From the NCBI GenBank assembly GCA_021325215.1, contig JAJPHO010000177.1:1-34886 (forward strand): a stretch of 34,886 nt of DNA. Reading direction: 5' to 3'. The DNA comes from Alphaproteobacteria bacterium (GTDB lineage: Bacteria; Pseudomonadota; Alphaproteobacteria; Rhodospirillales; Magnetospirillaceae). This document shows positions 25,397 through 33,683 of the stretch, piece after piece. Every line of letters begins with the position of its first letter. Within the stretch, counting starts at the first letter, position 1. The notes under the pieces are model-generated. The model was not told the DNA's origin, searched no databases, and was given only the letters and a program-made list of their open reading frames with translations. A program made the translations under genes and the position numbers.

Positions 25397-25410
25397 TTGC
25401 GCCATATCAA
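25397..25410. promoter_or_regulatory. Candidate FNR/FixK-type binding site
   Basis: TTGCGCCATATCAA matches the TTGAT-N4-ATCAA consensus at 8 of 10 fixed positions, with an intact right half. It lies between the divergent usp and P-type ATPase genes, centred about 41.5 bp before the ATPase ATG and about 70 bp before the usp ATG. It is a prediction by eye only. Confidence 0.4.
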
Positions 25411-25444
25411 TGTTCGATGGGGCGCCGGGCGGGACAATCACCGC

Positions 25445-27979
25445 ATGCCCTGGAACGGTCTTGCCACGACCGAGGCCGCTCAGCGCCTTGCTGCGGAGGG
25501 CCTCAACGAACTTCCACAGGAGCGTCGCCGCATGGTCGGGCGAATCGCCGTCGATGCGTTGCGCGAACCGATGCTGCAACTGCTTCTGGCCGCTGGGCTG
25601 CTTTATCTGATTCTGGGCAATCCGGCCGAAGCATCGATCCTCCTGGCTTTCGCAATTCTCAATGTCGTGATGGTGATTCTCCAGGAAAGCCGTTCGGAAA
25701 GAGCTTTGGCCGCCTTGAGAGACCTTTCGGGTATCCAATCGACGGTCATTCGCGGGGGCGTTCGCCAAACACTCGATGCGCGCCGGCTGGTCCGCGGAGA
25801 TCTGATCGTTCTGGCGGAGGGCAATCGCGTTCCCGCCGACGCCCTGGTGCTCGAAGCGGCAGGCCTGCAGGTCGACGAATCCATCCTGACCGGAGAGTCC
25901 GTCCCCGTCCTGAAAGCCGTCGGAGGCGACGACCATGTCCGGTCCGGGTGTCTGGTGGTCGCGGGTACCGGACTTGCCGAGATCGTCGCCACGGGGGCAA
26001 ACAGCGAACTCGGCCGCATCGGCAGGAGCCTCACGGTCCTGGAGAGCGCGCCGACTCCGCTGCGGCGCCAGACCCGATCGCTCGTCCGCTTCTTTGCCGT
26101 GGCGGGCATCGCTTCGTCTCTCTTGCTGGCTGGGACGTACGGCGTGCTTCGCCACGACTGGACCGCCGCAGCTCTTGCGGGCATCACCCTGGCCATGGCG
26201 ACCCTGCCCGAAGAATTTCCGCTAGTCCTGACGATCTTTGTGGTTCTCGGCGCATGGAGGATGTCGCAGCGCCGCGTCTTGACCCGTCGGGCCGAGGCGG
26301 TCGAGGCGCTGGGAGCGGCGACCATCCTGTGCACCGATAAAACCGGCACTCTCACCATGAACCGCATGCAGATCGCCGTGCTGCGCGCCGGGGGAGCGGA
26401 ACTCCCCATCACCGGCGCCGCCCTCGACTCGCTTCCCGAAGAGTTTCACGAGCTCGTCGAGTTCGCCATCCTTGCCAGCCGGCCCGATCCTTTCGATCCG
26501 ATGGAACAGGCGTTCATGGCGCTTGGCGCCGCGGCTCTTGCCCGTACCGAGCATTTGCATGCCGACTGGTCGCTTGTGCGTGATTACCCGCTTTCACCCG
26601 AACTGATGGCCATGTCGCAAATCTGGCAGCCCCGCGAAGGGCCGCCCTGGATCATCGCCTCGAAAGGCGCCCCCGAGGCGATCGGGAATCTCTGCCATCT
26701 TTCTCCCGACCGCTTGAGCCACCTCGAGCGGGAGGCTTCGGAACTGGCCGGGCGCGGTCTGCGGGTACTGGCCGTTGCGAAAGGCCGAGCCGTCGATGGC
26801 CGGATGCCAGACCGCCAGCACGATATCGACTTCACCCTCATCGGCCTGATCGGCCTTGCCGATCCGCTGCGGCCGGGCGTGGCCGAAGCGGTGACGGCCT
26901 GCCATACCGCCGGAATCAAGGTTGCGATGATCACCGGCGATCATCCGGTGACGGCTCAGGCGATCGCCCGCCAGGCGGGGATTCCGGATAGCCCCGTCAT
27001 GACCGGAGACGAGCTCGCGGCGCTGGACGATGAACAGGCGCTGGAGACAGTCAGGCGGACCTGTATTTTCGCGCGCATCGCGCCCGACCAGAAGCTCCGC
27101 CTCGTACAGATCCTGACACGCGGTGGCGAGGTGGTGGCGATGACCGGCGATGGCGTCAATGATGCGCCTGCGCTCAAGGCCGCCCATATCGGCGTGGCGA
27201 TGGGCGGCCGGGGGACCGACGTAGCCCGCGAATCGGCAGCGGTGGTGCTGCTCGATGACGATTTCTCCAGTCTGGTCGCCGGGGTCCGCTGCGGCCGCCG
27301 CATCGACGACAATCTGCGCAAGGCATTCGGCTATATCCTAGCGGTGCATGTGCCGATCGCAGGCCTGTCCCTGATCCCCGTTCTGCTGAACTGGCCCATC
27401 CTGCTGGGACCGGTCCATGTCGTCTTCCTTGAATTGATCATCGACCCGGTTTCCTCGATCGCCTTCGAGGCGGAGGCCGAGGAGCCCGATATCATGGAAC
27501 GTCCGCCCCGCCGGCCCGGCGCGCCTTTGTTCGACCGGCGGCTGATCGTCCGTTCTCTGCTCCAAGGCACCATCGTGCTGGCGGCGGCGCTGATCGTCCT
27601 GGTGGCGGGAGGACAAGGGATCGACGGCACGTCGCGCTCGATGGCTTTCCTGACGATGGTTTTGGGAAATTTCGGGCTGATTCTCGCCAATAAATCTTCG
27701 TCCGGCATGATCGTGCCGGGCAGGCTGAAGCCCAATCGCGTCCTCGGTATCGTCGCGGCGGCTACGGCCGCGGCGCTAGGGCTTGCCTTTTCGGTGCCTC
27801 AAATTCGTTCGCTGTTCGAATTCGTTCCCTTGAGCGTGTCGCAGAGTGCTCTTTCCCTTGCCGCCGCGGGCGCCGCCCTGGCAGGCATCGAACTGATCGG
27901 TGCGGCCGTAGGACCCTTGAGCAAAGGTACCTTTTCAAAGCTCCGGAGGGGCCGCCATGGTTCATCGAAACCTCGGTAA
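25445..27979 (+). CDS. Cation-transporting P-type ATPase
   Basis: An ATP-driven cation pump of 844 aa, of the P2/P3 size class without heavy-metal-binding domains. Visible are the actuator TGES (near 149), the phosphorylation site DKTGTLT with Asp298, the nucleotide-domain KGAPE and the hinge TGDGVNDAPALK (Asp about 569). About ten membrane segments are expected. In the fourth segment the motif is PEEFP rather than PEGLP (P2A) or CPC (heavy metals), so the ion cannot be assigned. The ATG at 25445 has no clear ribosome site. If the FNR-type site acts at -41.5, transcription would begin almost at this ATG. A TTG at 25397 is an alternative. It overlaps the next gene by 23 bp. Confidence 0.9.
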   Translation: MPWNGLATTEAAQRLAAEGLNELPQERRRMVGRIAVDALREPMLQLLLAAGLLYLILGNPAEASILLAFAILNVVMVILQESRSERALAALRDLSGIQSTVIRGGVRQTLDARRLVRGDLIVLAEGNRVPADALVLEAAGLQVDESILTGESVPVLKAVGGDDHVRSGCLVVAGTGLAEIVATGANSELGRIGRSLTVLESAPTPLRRQTRSLVRFFAVAGIASSLLLAGTYGVLRHDWTAAALAGITLAMATLPEEFPLVLTIFVVLGAWRMSQRRVLTRRAEAVEALGAATILCTDKTGTLTMNRMQIAVLRAGGAELPITGAALDSLPEEFHELVEFAILASRPDPFDPMEQAFMALGAAALARTEHLHADWSLVRDYPLSPELMAMSQIWQPREGPPWIIASKGAPEAIGNLCHLSPDRLSHLEREASELAGRGLRVLAVAKGRAVDGRMPDRQHDIDFTLIGLIGLADPLRPGVAEAVTACHTAGIKVAMITGDHPVTAQAIARQAGIPDSPVMTGDELAALDDEQALETVRRTCIFARIAPDQKLRLVQILTRGGEVVAMTGDGVNDAPALKAAHIGVAMGGRGTDVARESAAVVLLDDDFSSLVAGVRCGRRIDDNLRKAFGYILAVHVPIAGLSLIPVLLNWPILLGPVHVVFLELIIDPVSSIAFEAEAEEPDIMERPPRRPGAPLFDRRLIVRSLLQGTIVLAAALIVLVAGGQGIDGTSRSMAFLTMVLGNFGLILANKSSSGMIVPGRLKPNRVLGIVAAATAAALGLAFSVPQIRSLFEFVPLSVSQSALSLAAAGAALAGIELIGAAVGPLSKGTFSKLRRGRHGSSKPR

Positions 27980-29003
27980 ATCGGCGATCGGGTTGGGAGA
28001 GTTCGTGCGCCGTGTCGCCATCACCCTGCTGATGATCGGCATGGCCCTGGCGCTATGGCGCTTGGCGGCGCTGGCCATCATCATCTTCGGCGCCGTCCTT
28101 CTCGCGATCGGGCTGCGCGCGGCGACCCGCCTGATCAGGCAGGGAACCGGTATCGCCGACGGAGCCGCACTCGGTATCGCCATAACCGGCGTGGTCGCCG
28201 TCTCCGCGCTCATCCTGTGGCTGTTCGGCAGCATCATCGCCGGACAGGTCGACGAATTGAAACGGCAGGTGCCTGCCGGGGTTTCCCTGTTCGTCGAGTT
28301 GATCCAGACCAACCGTTTTGCCCGCTTCGCCTTCGAACAGGCGCGGGAGATGCCGGTGCCGGACACGACCGGAAAGGTGGCGCTGTTGCTGGCTCAGGCG
28401 GTCAGGTCCCTGGCGGCGGCCGTGGGGTACGCCCTGATCATGCTGGTGGTGGCGATCTATATCGCCGCACAGCCCGCACTCTATCGGGATCTCATGCTGA
28501 AGGCCGTGCCCCCGGCCTACCATGGCCGTCTCGACGAGTTGTTCCATCGGGTGGAGACGCTTCTGCGGCGCTGGCTGGTCGGTCAGGCGATCGTGATGGC
28601 CTCGATCACGGTCCTGTCCAGCATCGGCCTGTGGCTGCTGGGCATCGATGCCGCCCTGGCCCTGGGATTGCTGAGCGGGATACTGAGTTTCATTCCCTAT
28701 GTCGGCACGATCCTGTCCACGGTCCCGGCGATACTGGTCGCGCTTAATGTCGGACCTTTGCATGTGGTTTGGGTCGTGCTGCTTTTTTGCGGGGTGCATC
28801 TGGTCGAAGGGGACGTGATCACGCCGCTGGTTCAGGCCGAGGCGACGGCCCTGCCTCCCGTCGTGTCGCTCATCTCGATCATCGTGTTCGGCACTCTGTT
28901 CGGCCCTGCCGGCGTCCTGCTTGCGGCGCCGCTGTCACTGTTTTTCTCGGCCGTCCTGCAAACCCTGTACATTGACCCGATGACGGAAAGGACAAACCGA
29001 TGA
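27957..29003 (+). CDS. AI-2E family transporter
   Basis: A 348-aa integral membrane protein of the AI-2E/PerM family (PF01594), members of which export autoinducer-2 or act as Na+/H+ exchangers; most have no known cargo. The N-terminal block of three or four membrane helices, a hydrophilic middle part (LDELFHRVETLLRRWLVGQA) and the conserved C-terminal LSGILSFIPYVGTILSTVPA and FGPAGVLLAAPLS are typical. A very good GGAGG ribosome site lies inside the end of the ATPase gene. Its last four bases overlap the cytochrome b561 start (ATGA), making a coupled three-gene unit. Confidence 0.9.
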   Translation: MVHRNLGKSAIGLGEFVRRVAITLLMIGMALALWRLAALAIIIFGAVLLAIGLRAATRLIRQGTGIADGAALGIAITGVVAVSALILWLFGSIIAGQVDELKRQVPAGVSLFVELIQTNRFARFAFEQAREMPVPDTTGKVALLLAQAVRSLAAAVGYALIMLVVAIYIAAQPALYRDLMLKAVPPAYHGRLDELFHRVETLLRRWLVGQAIVMASITVLSSIGLWLLGIDAALALGLLSGILSFIPYVGTILSTVPAILVALNVGPLHVVWVVLLFCGVHLVEGDVITPLVQAEATALPPVVSLISIIVFGTLFGPAGVLLAAPLSLFFSAVLQTLYIDPMTERTNR

Positions 29004-29542
29004 CCGAGCCGATCGAACTCAAGAACTATGATTCAGTTGCCAAATTGCTCCATTGGAGCATCGTCCTGCTTCTGGCCGTGCAATATGCCGTTGCCTGGAC
29101 GATGCCGGAAATCCACCGGGATATGCGGGCCGAGGGTTTGATCTCGCTTCACCTCTCGATCGGCACGGTGATCCTGCTGATCATGCTGCTGCGGCTGGCC
29201 TGGCGGCTGTTCCACCCCATTCCACTGGCGACCGAGGGGTTTCCCGTCTGGCAGGTGAGGGGCGCATATATAGCGCATCTGTCGCTTTATGGTTTGCTGA
29301 TCGCGATGCCGGCCCTCGGTTGGGCCAACGCCAATGCGCGGGGATGGGATGTCACCCTTTTCGGAGTCTTCGGGCTGCCCAGGCTGGTGGAGGCGCACAG
29401 CTCCATCGGCCATTTGGCGGGCGACATCCACACCGTGCTCGCCTATGCCGCGCTGGGGATCATCGGGCTGCATATAGCCGGCGCGCTCTACCATCATTTC
29501 CGCCTCGGCGACGGTACGCTGGCGCGCATGCTACCCCGTTAG
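29000..29542 (+). CDS. Cytochrome b561 family protein
   Basis: A 180-aa inner-membrane dihaem cytochrome of the bacterial b561 type, which passes electrons between quinone and other carriers. Four membrane helices hold the haem-ligand His residues: LLHWSIVLLLAVQY near the start, LISLHLSIGTVIL, and IHTVLAYAALGIIGLHIAGALYHH near the end. Its start overlaps the AI-2E gene, so it completes the usp-linked operon. It ends seven bases before the stop of the opposing arsH gene. Confidence 0.92.
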   Translation: MTEPIELKNYDSVAKLLHWSIVLLLAVQYAVAWTMPEIHRDMRAEGLISLHLSIGTVILLIMLLRLAWRLFHPIPLATEGFPVWQVRGAYIAHLSLYGLLIAMPALGWANANARGWDVTLFGVFGLPRLVEAHSSIGHLAGDIHTVLAYAALGIIGLHIAGALYHHFRLGDGTLARMLPR

Positions 29543-29549
29543 GGCGGTG

Positions 29550-30284
29550 TTATCGCGGTTCTCCGCTCATGGCGATCCGGGCGAGTTCGGCGGCTTTTCG
29601 CTTTGCCTCCGATTCCTTGCGTTCGCTGTAGCGGTCTACCATGTAGTCCGATCGGTCGCGCACCAGCAGCGTGAACTTGACCAGCTCCTCCATCACGTCG
29701 ACCACGCGATCGTAGTAGGCGGACGGCTTCATCCGGCCGTCCGGCTCGAACTCCTGGAAGGCCTTCGCCACTGAGGATTGGTTGGGAATGGTTACCATCC
29801 GCATCCAGCGCCCCAGCAACCGCATGGCGTTGACCGCATTGAAGGATTGCGATCCGCCGCTGACCTGCATCAGCGCCAGGGTGCGGCCCTGGGTCGGGCG
29901 GATGCTGCCGATCTCCAGCGGCAGCCAATCGATCTGGCTCTTCATGACGCCGGTCATCGCCCCATGCCGCTCGGGCGAGCACCAGACCTGGCCTTCGGAC
30001 CAGGCAGATAGTTCGCGCAGCTCGGCCACCTTGGGATGGCTGGCTGGCGCGCCGTCGGGCAGCGGCAGGCCGGCCGGATCGTAGATCCTCGTCTCGCAGC
30101 CGAAGTGGTCGAGCAGGCGGGCGGCCTCCTGGGTCAGGAACCGGCTGTAGGAGCGCTCCCGCAGCGAACCGTACAGCAGGAGGATTCGGGGTGGGTGCGT
30201 CGAGACCCGGGGCGGGGCCAGCTTGTCCAGGGTGGGGATGTCGATCTGGCCGGCGTCGATATTGGGTAAGGAATCGATGGTCAT
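29550..30284 (-). CDS. arsH: NADPH-dependent FMN reductase ArsH
   Basis: A 244-aa flavoprotein of the ArsH family, which oxidises trivalent organoarsenicals or otherwise supports arsenic resistance. The FMN-binding start [21 protein letters not shown] and the block [20 protein letters not shown] are clear. A GAGG ribosome site stands six bases before the ATG at 30284. It starts nine bases after the arsC stop. It is the last gene of arsR-arsC-arsH and converges on the cytochrome b561 gene. Confidence 0.93.
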   Translation of the reverse strand: MTIDSLPNIDAGQIDIPTLDKLAPPRVSTHPPRILLLYGSLRERSYSRFLTQEAARLLDHFGCETRIYDPAGLPLPDGAPASHPKVAELRELSAWSEGQVWCSPERHGAMTGVMKSQIDWLPLEIGSIRPTQGRTLALMQVSGGSQSFNAVNAMRLLGRWMRMVTIPNQSSVAKAFQEFEPDGRMKPSAYYDRVVDVMEELVKFTLLVRDRSDYMVDRYSERKESEAKRKAAELARIAMSGEPR

Positions 30285-30292
30285 GATAGGCC

Positions 30293-30793
30293 TCAGAGGG
30301 ACGACTGGCCGATCTCGTCCAGGCGAGACTTCAGGGCCAGATGGTCGAGGGCGTCGAGGCGAAGATTCGCGAAAATGCCGATGCGGTTGTTCAGCATGCG
30401 ATAGATGTCGGCGATCTTCAGCGCTCTTTCCGCGTCGCTTCCGGTGACGGCGGCCGGGTCCGGCACACCCCAATGCGCCGTCATCGGATGACCCGGCCAG
30501 ACCGGACAGACCTCGCCGGCGGCGGCGTCGCAGACTGTGAAGATGAAATCCATCGCCGCGGCGCCTAGCTGCGCGAACTCGTCCCAGGATTTCGATCGGG
30601 CCTGCGACAGATCGTAATTCAGCTTGGTCAGCAGCTCGACGGTGCCGGCGTGCAGATGTCCCTTGGGAAAACTGCCGGCGCTGAAGGCGCGGAAGCGGTC
30701 GGCCCCCTCCCGGTTCAGGATGCACTCAGCCATGATGCTGCGCGCCGAATTGCCGGTGCAGAGGAACAGCACATTGTAGATCTTGTCGGTCAT
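30293..30793 (-). CDS. arsC: Arsenate reductase, low-molecular-weight phosphatase type
   Basis: Reduces arsenate to arsenite. The 166-aa protein has the phosphatase-loop C12-T-G-N-S-A-R18 and the block [20 protein letters not shown] followed by HWGVPDPA, as in thioredoxin-coupled ArsC proteins. The ATG at 30793 has a GGAG upstream; a further upstream in-frame ATG adds 12 residues without support. It lies between arsR (36 bp) and arsH (8 bp). No arsenite exporter gene (arsB, acr3) is adjacent. Confidence 0.95.
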   Translation of the reverse strand: MTDKIYNVLFLCTGNSARSIMAECILNREGADRFRAFSAGSFPKGHLHAGTVELLTKLNYDLSQARSKSWDEFAQLGAAAMDFIFTVCDAAAGEVCPVWPGHPMTAHWGVPDPAAVTGSDAERALKIADIYRMLNNRIGIFANLRLDALDHLALKSRLDEIGQSSL

Positions 30794-30829
30794 TCGGGGG
30801 CTCCGGGGCGAGAGGAACGGGGTGATCAA

Positions 30830-31168
30830 TCAGCAGCAGGCGGCGCGGTTGGCGATCTCGCCCAGGGGGGCGCAGACCTCAGGCCGTCCCTGGCAGCAAT
30901 CCTCCATCAGATAGGCCAGCAGCTCGGTCATTCCGTCATAGGCGGCGGAATAGATGATGGAGCGGCCGTCACGCCGGTTGTTGAGGAGGCCGGCATTGGC
31001 GAGGACCGCCAGCTGGGCCGACAGCGTGTTCTGCGGCAGCTCCAACGTCTCGGCGATCGCGCCGGCGGCGATGCCGTCCGGTCCGGCCTTGACGAGGAGC
31101 CTGAAGACGGCCAGCCGTCCTTCATGGGCGAGCGCGGAGAGGCGCCTGGCGGCGAGTATTGAATCCAT
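30830..31168 (-). CDS. arsR: ArsR family arsenic-responsive repressor
   Basis: A 112-aa winged-helix repressor that leaves DNA on binding arsenite. The recognition region reads LELPQNTLSAQLAVLANAGL and the wing RRDGRSIIYSAAY. Cysteines lie outside the recognition helix: MEDCCQGRPEVC and the final AACC. This C-terminal type of As(III) site is found in one ArsR subclass and differs from the E. coli CxC in the helix. The start codon ATG lies inside the left arm of the operator palindrome, so it likely represses its own operon. Confidence 0.92.
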   Translation of the reverse strand: MDSILAARRLSALAHEGRLAVFRLLVKAGPDGIAAGAIAETLELPQNTLSAQLAVLANAGLLNNRRDGRSIIYSAAYDGMTELLAYLMEDCCQGRPEVCAPLGEIANRAACC

Positions 31169-31203
31169 ATATCCAGATATCTCGAAATATGGATTTGAGT
31201 CAA
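31162..31203 (-). promoter_or_regulatory. ars operator/promoter palindrome
   Basis: Perfect 9-bp arms AATCCATAT (31162-31170) and ATATGGATT (31187-31195), with a further ATATC-CA-GATAT palindrome between them. On the minus strand a TTGACT (31203-31198) fits a -35 element, with an AT-rich -10 region inside the palindrome. The setting upstream of arsR supports an ArsR binding site. Confidence 0.65.
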
Positions 31204-31240
31204 TCGGGCCGGTGCCGACAGCGGTTGTTCCAGACTCGCT

Positions 31241-31696
31241 TTACGGAATCGGCGAGTTGTCCCGTGCTTCCTGCAATCCTTTGCGGGCCAATTCGTCGGC
31301 GCGTTCATTCTCGGGATGGCCGGCATGCCCCTTTACCCAATGCCAGCTGACCTTGTGCTTGCGGACCAGCGCGTCGAGTTCCTGCCACAGATCGGCGTTC
31401 TTGACCGGCTTGTTGTCGGCGGTCTTCCAGCCGCGCTTCTTCCAGCCCCAGATCCATTCGGTGATGCCCTTCTGCACGTACTGGCTGTCGGTATAGACAT
31501 CGATCGTGCAAGTACGCTTCAGCGCTTCGAGGCCGGAGATCACCGCCTTCATTTCCATGCGGTTATTGGTGGTGTCCGGCTCGCCGCCGCACAATTCCTT
31601 TTCGACACCCTTGAAGCGCAGGATGCAGCCCCAGCCGCCCGGGCCGGGATTACCCGAACAGGCGCCGTCGGTGTACAGCTCTACGGTGTCGCTCAC
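31241..31696 (-). CDS. rnhA: Ribonuclease HI
   Basis: Cuts RNA in RNA-DNA hybrids. The 151-aa protein has all four active-site carboxylates at the E. coli positions: D10, E48, D70 and D134, plus H124 in the flexible loop. The start is GTG at 31696, overlapping the thrB stop (GTGA), so it is coupled to thrB. The thrB-rnhA pairing is usual in alphaproteobacteria. Confidence 0.96.
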   Translation of the reverse strand: MSDTVELYTDGACSGNPGPGGWGCILRFKGVEKELCGGEPDTTNNRMEMKAVISGLEALKRTCTIDVYTDSQYVQKGITEWIWGWKKRGWKTADNKPVKNADLWQELDALVRKHKVSWHWVKGHAGHPENERADELARKGLQEARDNSPIP

Positions 31697-32658
31697 AGCG
31701 TGATCCCATAATCGGCGACGCCACGGATGCCGGCGTGGAAGCGCAGCTTGCGCTCATATTCCAGCGGGTCCTTGCGCTTCACCATCGCTCCGGCCGGCGT
31801 ATTGAGCCAGTCATAGAGGCGGGTTAGCAGGAACCGCATCGCCGATCCGCGCGCCAGCACCGGCAGCGCCGCCATCTCGGCCTCGCTCATCGGCCGGACC
31901 TTCCGATAGGCCGACAGCATCGCACTCGCCTTGGTGACGTTGAATTCGCCGGTCGGCTCGAAGCACCAGGCATTCAGGCAGACCGCCACGTCATAGGCGA
32001 GGAAGTCGGTGCAGGCGAAATAGAAATCGATCAGGCCGCTGCAGGTGTCGCCCTGAAAGAAGACATTGTCGGGGAACAGATCGGCATGGATCACGCCCGA
32101 GGGCAGGTCGCGCGGCCACTGGGTTTCCAGGAAATCCAGCTCGGCGCCGATCTCGACCGCCAGGCCGGGCTTTACCTCGTCGGCGCGGTCGGCGGCTTTT
32201 TCGAACAAGGGGCGCCAGCCCCACAGGCCGAGGCTGTTGGGGCGGGTCATCGGGAAGCTTTGCCCCTCGGCGTGCATCCGTGCCATCGCGCCGCCCAGCC
32301 CGGTGCAATGCGCCACCGAGATGCGGCGCGGCCACAGCCCGGTCAGGAAGGTGACGATCACGGCCGGGCGTCCGCACAGGGAGCGCAGCGCCACGCCGTC
32401 CCGCCCGTGCAAGGGAGTCGGGCAATCGAGCCCGCGGGAGGCCAGATGGTCCATCAGGTTCAGGAAAAAGGGCAGGTCGGCCGGATCGACCCGCTTTTCG
32501 TAGAGGGTCAGGATGTAGCTGCCGGTGGTGGTCTGCAGCAGGAAGTTGGAGTTTTCCACGCCCTCAGCGATCCCCTTGCAGGAGGTCACCTCGCCGATGT
32601 CGTACGCTGCTACGAAGGCTTCGAGCTCCTCGTCGGAAACTTCCGTGTAGACCGCCAT
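31693..32658 (-). CDS. thrB: Homoserine kinase, APH-fold type
   Basis: Phosphorylates homoserine in threonine synthesis. The 321-aa protein is the aminoglycoside-phosphotransferase-like form found in alphaproteobacteria and pseudomonads, not the GHMP form of E. coli. It has the family start [20 protein letters not shown], the N-lobe [13 protein letters not shown], the catalytic HADLFPDN and the metal-binding DFYFA. Its ATG is 16 bases from a 74-bp palindrome, so the promoter must lie inside or beyond that structure. Confidence 0.95.
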   Translation of the reverse strand: MAVYTEVSDEELEAFVAAYDIGEVTSCKGIAEGVENSNFLLQTTTGSYILTLYEKRVDPADLPFFLNLMDHLASRGLDCPTPLHGRDGVALRSLCGRPAVIVTFLTGLWPRRISVAHCTGLGGAMARMHAEGQSFPMTRPNSLGLWGWRPLFEKAADRADEVKPGLAVEIGAELDFLETQWPRDLPSGVIHADLFPDNVFFQGDTCSGLIDFYFACTDFLAYDVAVCLNAWCFEPTGEFNVTKASAMLSAYRKVRPMSEAEMAALPVLARGSAMRFLLTRLYDWLNTPAGAMVKRKDPLEYERKLRFHAGIRGVADYGITL

Positions 32659-32674
32659 GAAAAGCTTCAGACTC

Positions 32675-32748
32675 CTAGTGTTCCGTTCCCGAAGTTCGAA
32701 CCGATGGCCCAGAGGCTGATCGAACTTCGGGAACGATCAGAACACTAG
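32675..32748. repeat. Long nested inverted repeat 1, upstream of thrB
   Basis: Outer arms CTAGTGTTC (32675-32683) and GAACACTAG (32740-32748) and inner arms GTTCCCGAAGTTCGA (32685-32699) and TCGAACTTCGGGAAC (32720-32734) are perfect. One extra base lies between them on the left and five (GATCA) on the right. Both ends carry a CTAG, which contains the TA that IS630/mariner elements duplicate. A short non-autonomous element is a possibility, but no relative is visible in the window. Confidence 0.8.
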
Positions 32749-32762
32749 ATTTTATAATAGGT

Positions 32763-32840
32763 CCAGGGGTGCTGAATGATTTTGAGGTTCCGAAAATTCT
32801 CCGCGCAAAAGCTGTCGGAACCTCAAAATCGCACCACTGG
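32763..32840. repeat. Long nested inverted repeat 2
   Basis: Inner arms GATTTTGAGGTTCCGA (32778-32793) and TCGGAACCTCAAAATC (32815-32830) are perfect. Outer arms are GGTGC/GCACC and then CCAG/CTGG with one mismatch, separated on the left by a five-base bulge. The loop is 21 bases. It starts 14 bases after palindrome 1, across an AT-rich strip holding TATAAT (32753-32758). It has no T-run and faces the lipoprotein gene. Confidence 0.8.
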
Positions 32841-32917
32841 CTCGCGGTGGCTTGTGCCGGCTTCGGCTGTTCTCTAAAGTCGCCACCAATATCAGAATCG
32901 CTTTTGTGGAGATAGGT

Positions 32918-33457
32918 GTGGCTGTTCTGTCTGGTTGGATGTCCCGCGCCGCGGTGTGTACGGCTCTGCTGGCCCTGTCGGGATGCAAGATCTGGGTCAA
33001 GGATGAGCCGCCGCCGTGCCCCCGCGTTTCCGTGCTCGAAGACGCCTCGAAGCTGGTCCGTTTCACCGGCGCCGGCAAGACCGCCAACGACATCGAGATG
33101 ACCGCCGAGATCACCAAATATCGCGGCAGCTGTTTCTATGACAAAGACGACAAGACCATGCAGGTCTCGCTCAAGGTCGGCATCAACGCTTTGCCCGGCC
33201 CGGCTTTCGCCCAAGGCCCGCATCAGCTCGATTATTTCGTCGCCATTCCCGCTTTCACCGGCGCCGACGGCAAGAAGATCTTCCCGGTCAAGCTCGATCT
33301 GAGCAACGATCCCAAGGGCACCCATGTCGACGATGCCGAGGTGTCGCTGACCTTCCCGGTCAAGGACGTCAAGAAGCTGGAGGCCTACGAGATTTTCGTC
33401 GGGTTCCAGCTGACCCCGGCCGAACTCGACTTCAACCGGAAGCACGATCACCGCTGA
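32918..33457 (+). CDS. Putative lipoprotein
   Basis: A 179-aa protein with a lipobox LSGC at about residues 20-23 after a short hydrophobic stretch, so it is likely lipid-anchored. The mature part is beta-rich, with ANDIEMTAEITKYRGSCFYD, MQVSLKVGINALPGPA and LTFPVKDVKKLEAYEIFVGF. No family is recognised. The start GTG at 32918 is chosen because GGAG lies six bases upstream; the ATG at 32939 has none and would leave a very short signal. It is followed 10 bp later by a small membrane protein and then gcvT. Confidence 0.75.
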   Translation: MAVLSGWMSRAAVCTALLALSGCKIWVKDEPPPCPRVSVLEDASKLVRFTGAGKTANDIEMTAEITKYRGSCFYDKDDKTMQVSLKVGINALPGPAFAQGPHQLDYFVAIPAFTGADGKKIFPVKLDLSNDPKGTHVDDAEVSLTFPVKDVKKLEAYEIFVGFQLTPAELDFNRKHDHR

Positions 33458-33467
33458 AGGTTTCGTG

Positions 33468-33683
33468 ATGCTTGATCAGAGCCCGCGAGAAGAACCGGAA
33501 ATCGAAAGATCCTCGGAAGGACGGCGCGGACCGTCGCCAGTTACGTTGCTGGTGGCGTTCGTGCTGCTGATCGGTCTCGGCTATTTTCTGGCGATCAAAT
33601 TGCGTGAGATGGGACGCATCCAGGATTGCGTCATGTCCGGGCGCACCAATTGCGCGCCGGTTTCGGGAGGAAAACAGGAATGA
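33468..33683 (+). CDS. Small single-pass membrane protein
   Basis: A 71-aa protein with a charged, acidic/basic N-terminal part, one membrane segment (VTLLVAFVLLIGLGYFLAI) and a short tail with two cysteines (CVMSGRTNC). AAGG lies seven bases before the ATG at 33468 (a GTG at 33465 is next to it). Its stop overlaps the gcvT start (ATGA), so it is made together with GcvT. I know of no function. Confidence 0.7.
   Translation: MLDQSPREEPEIERSSEGRRGPSPVTLLVAFVLLIGLGYFLAIKLREMGRIQDCVMSGRTNCAPVSGGKQE

Noticed and set aside
32706-32748. Start of a transposase ([14 protein letters not shown]) inside palindrome 1
   Set aside because: The frame stops after 14 codons and is set by the inverted repeat itself; no further transposase sequence is present.
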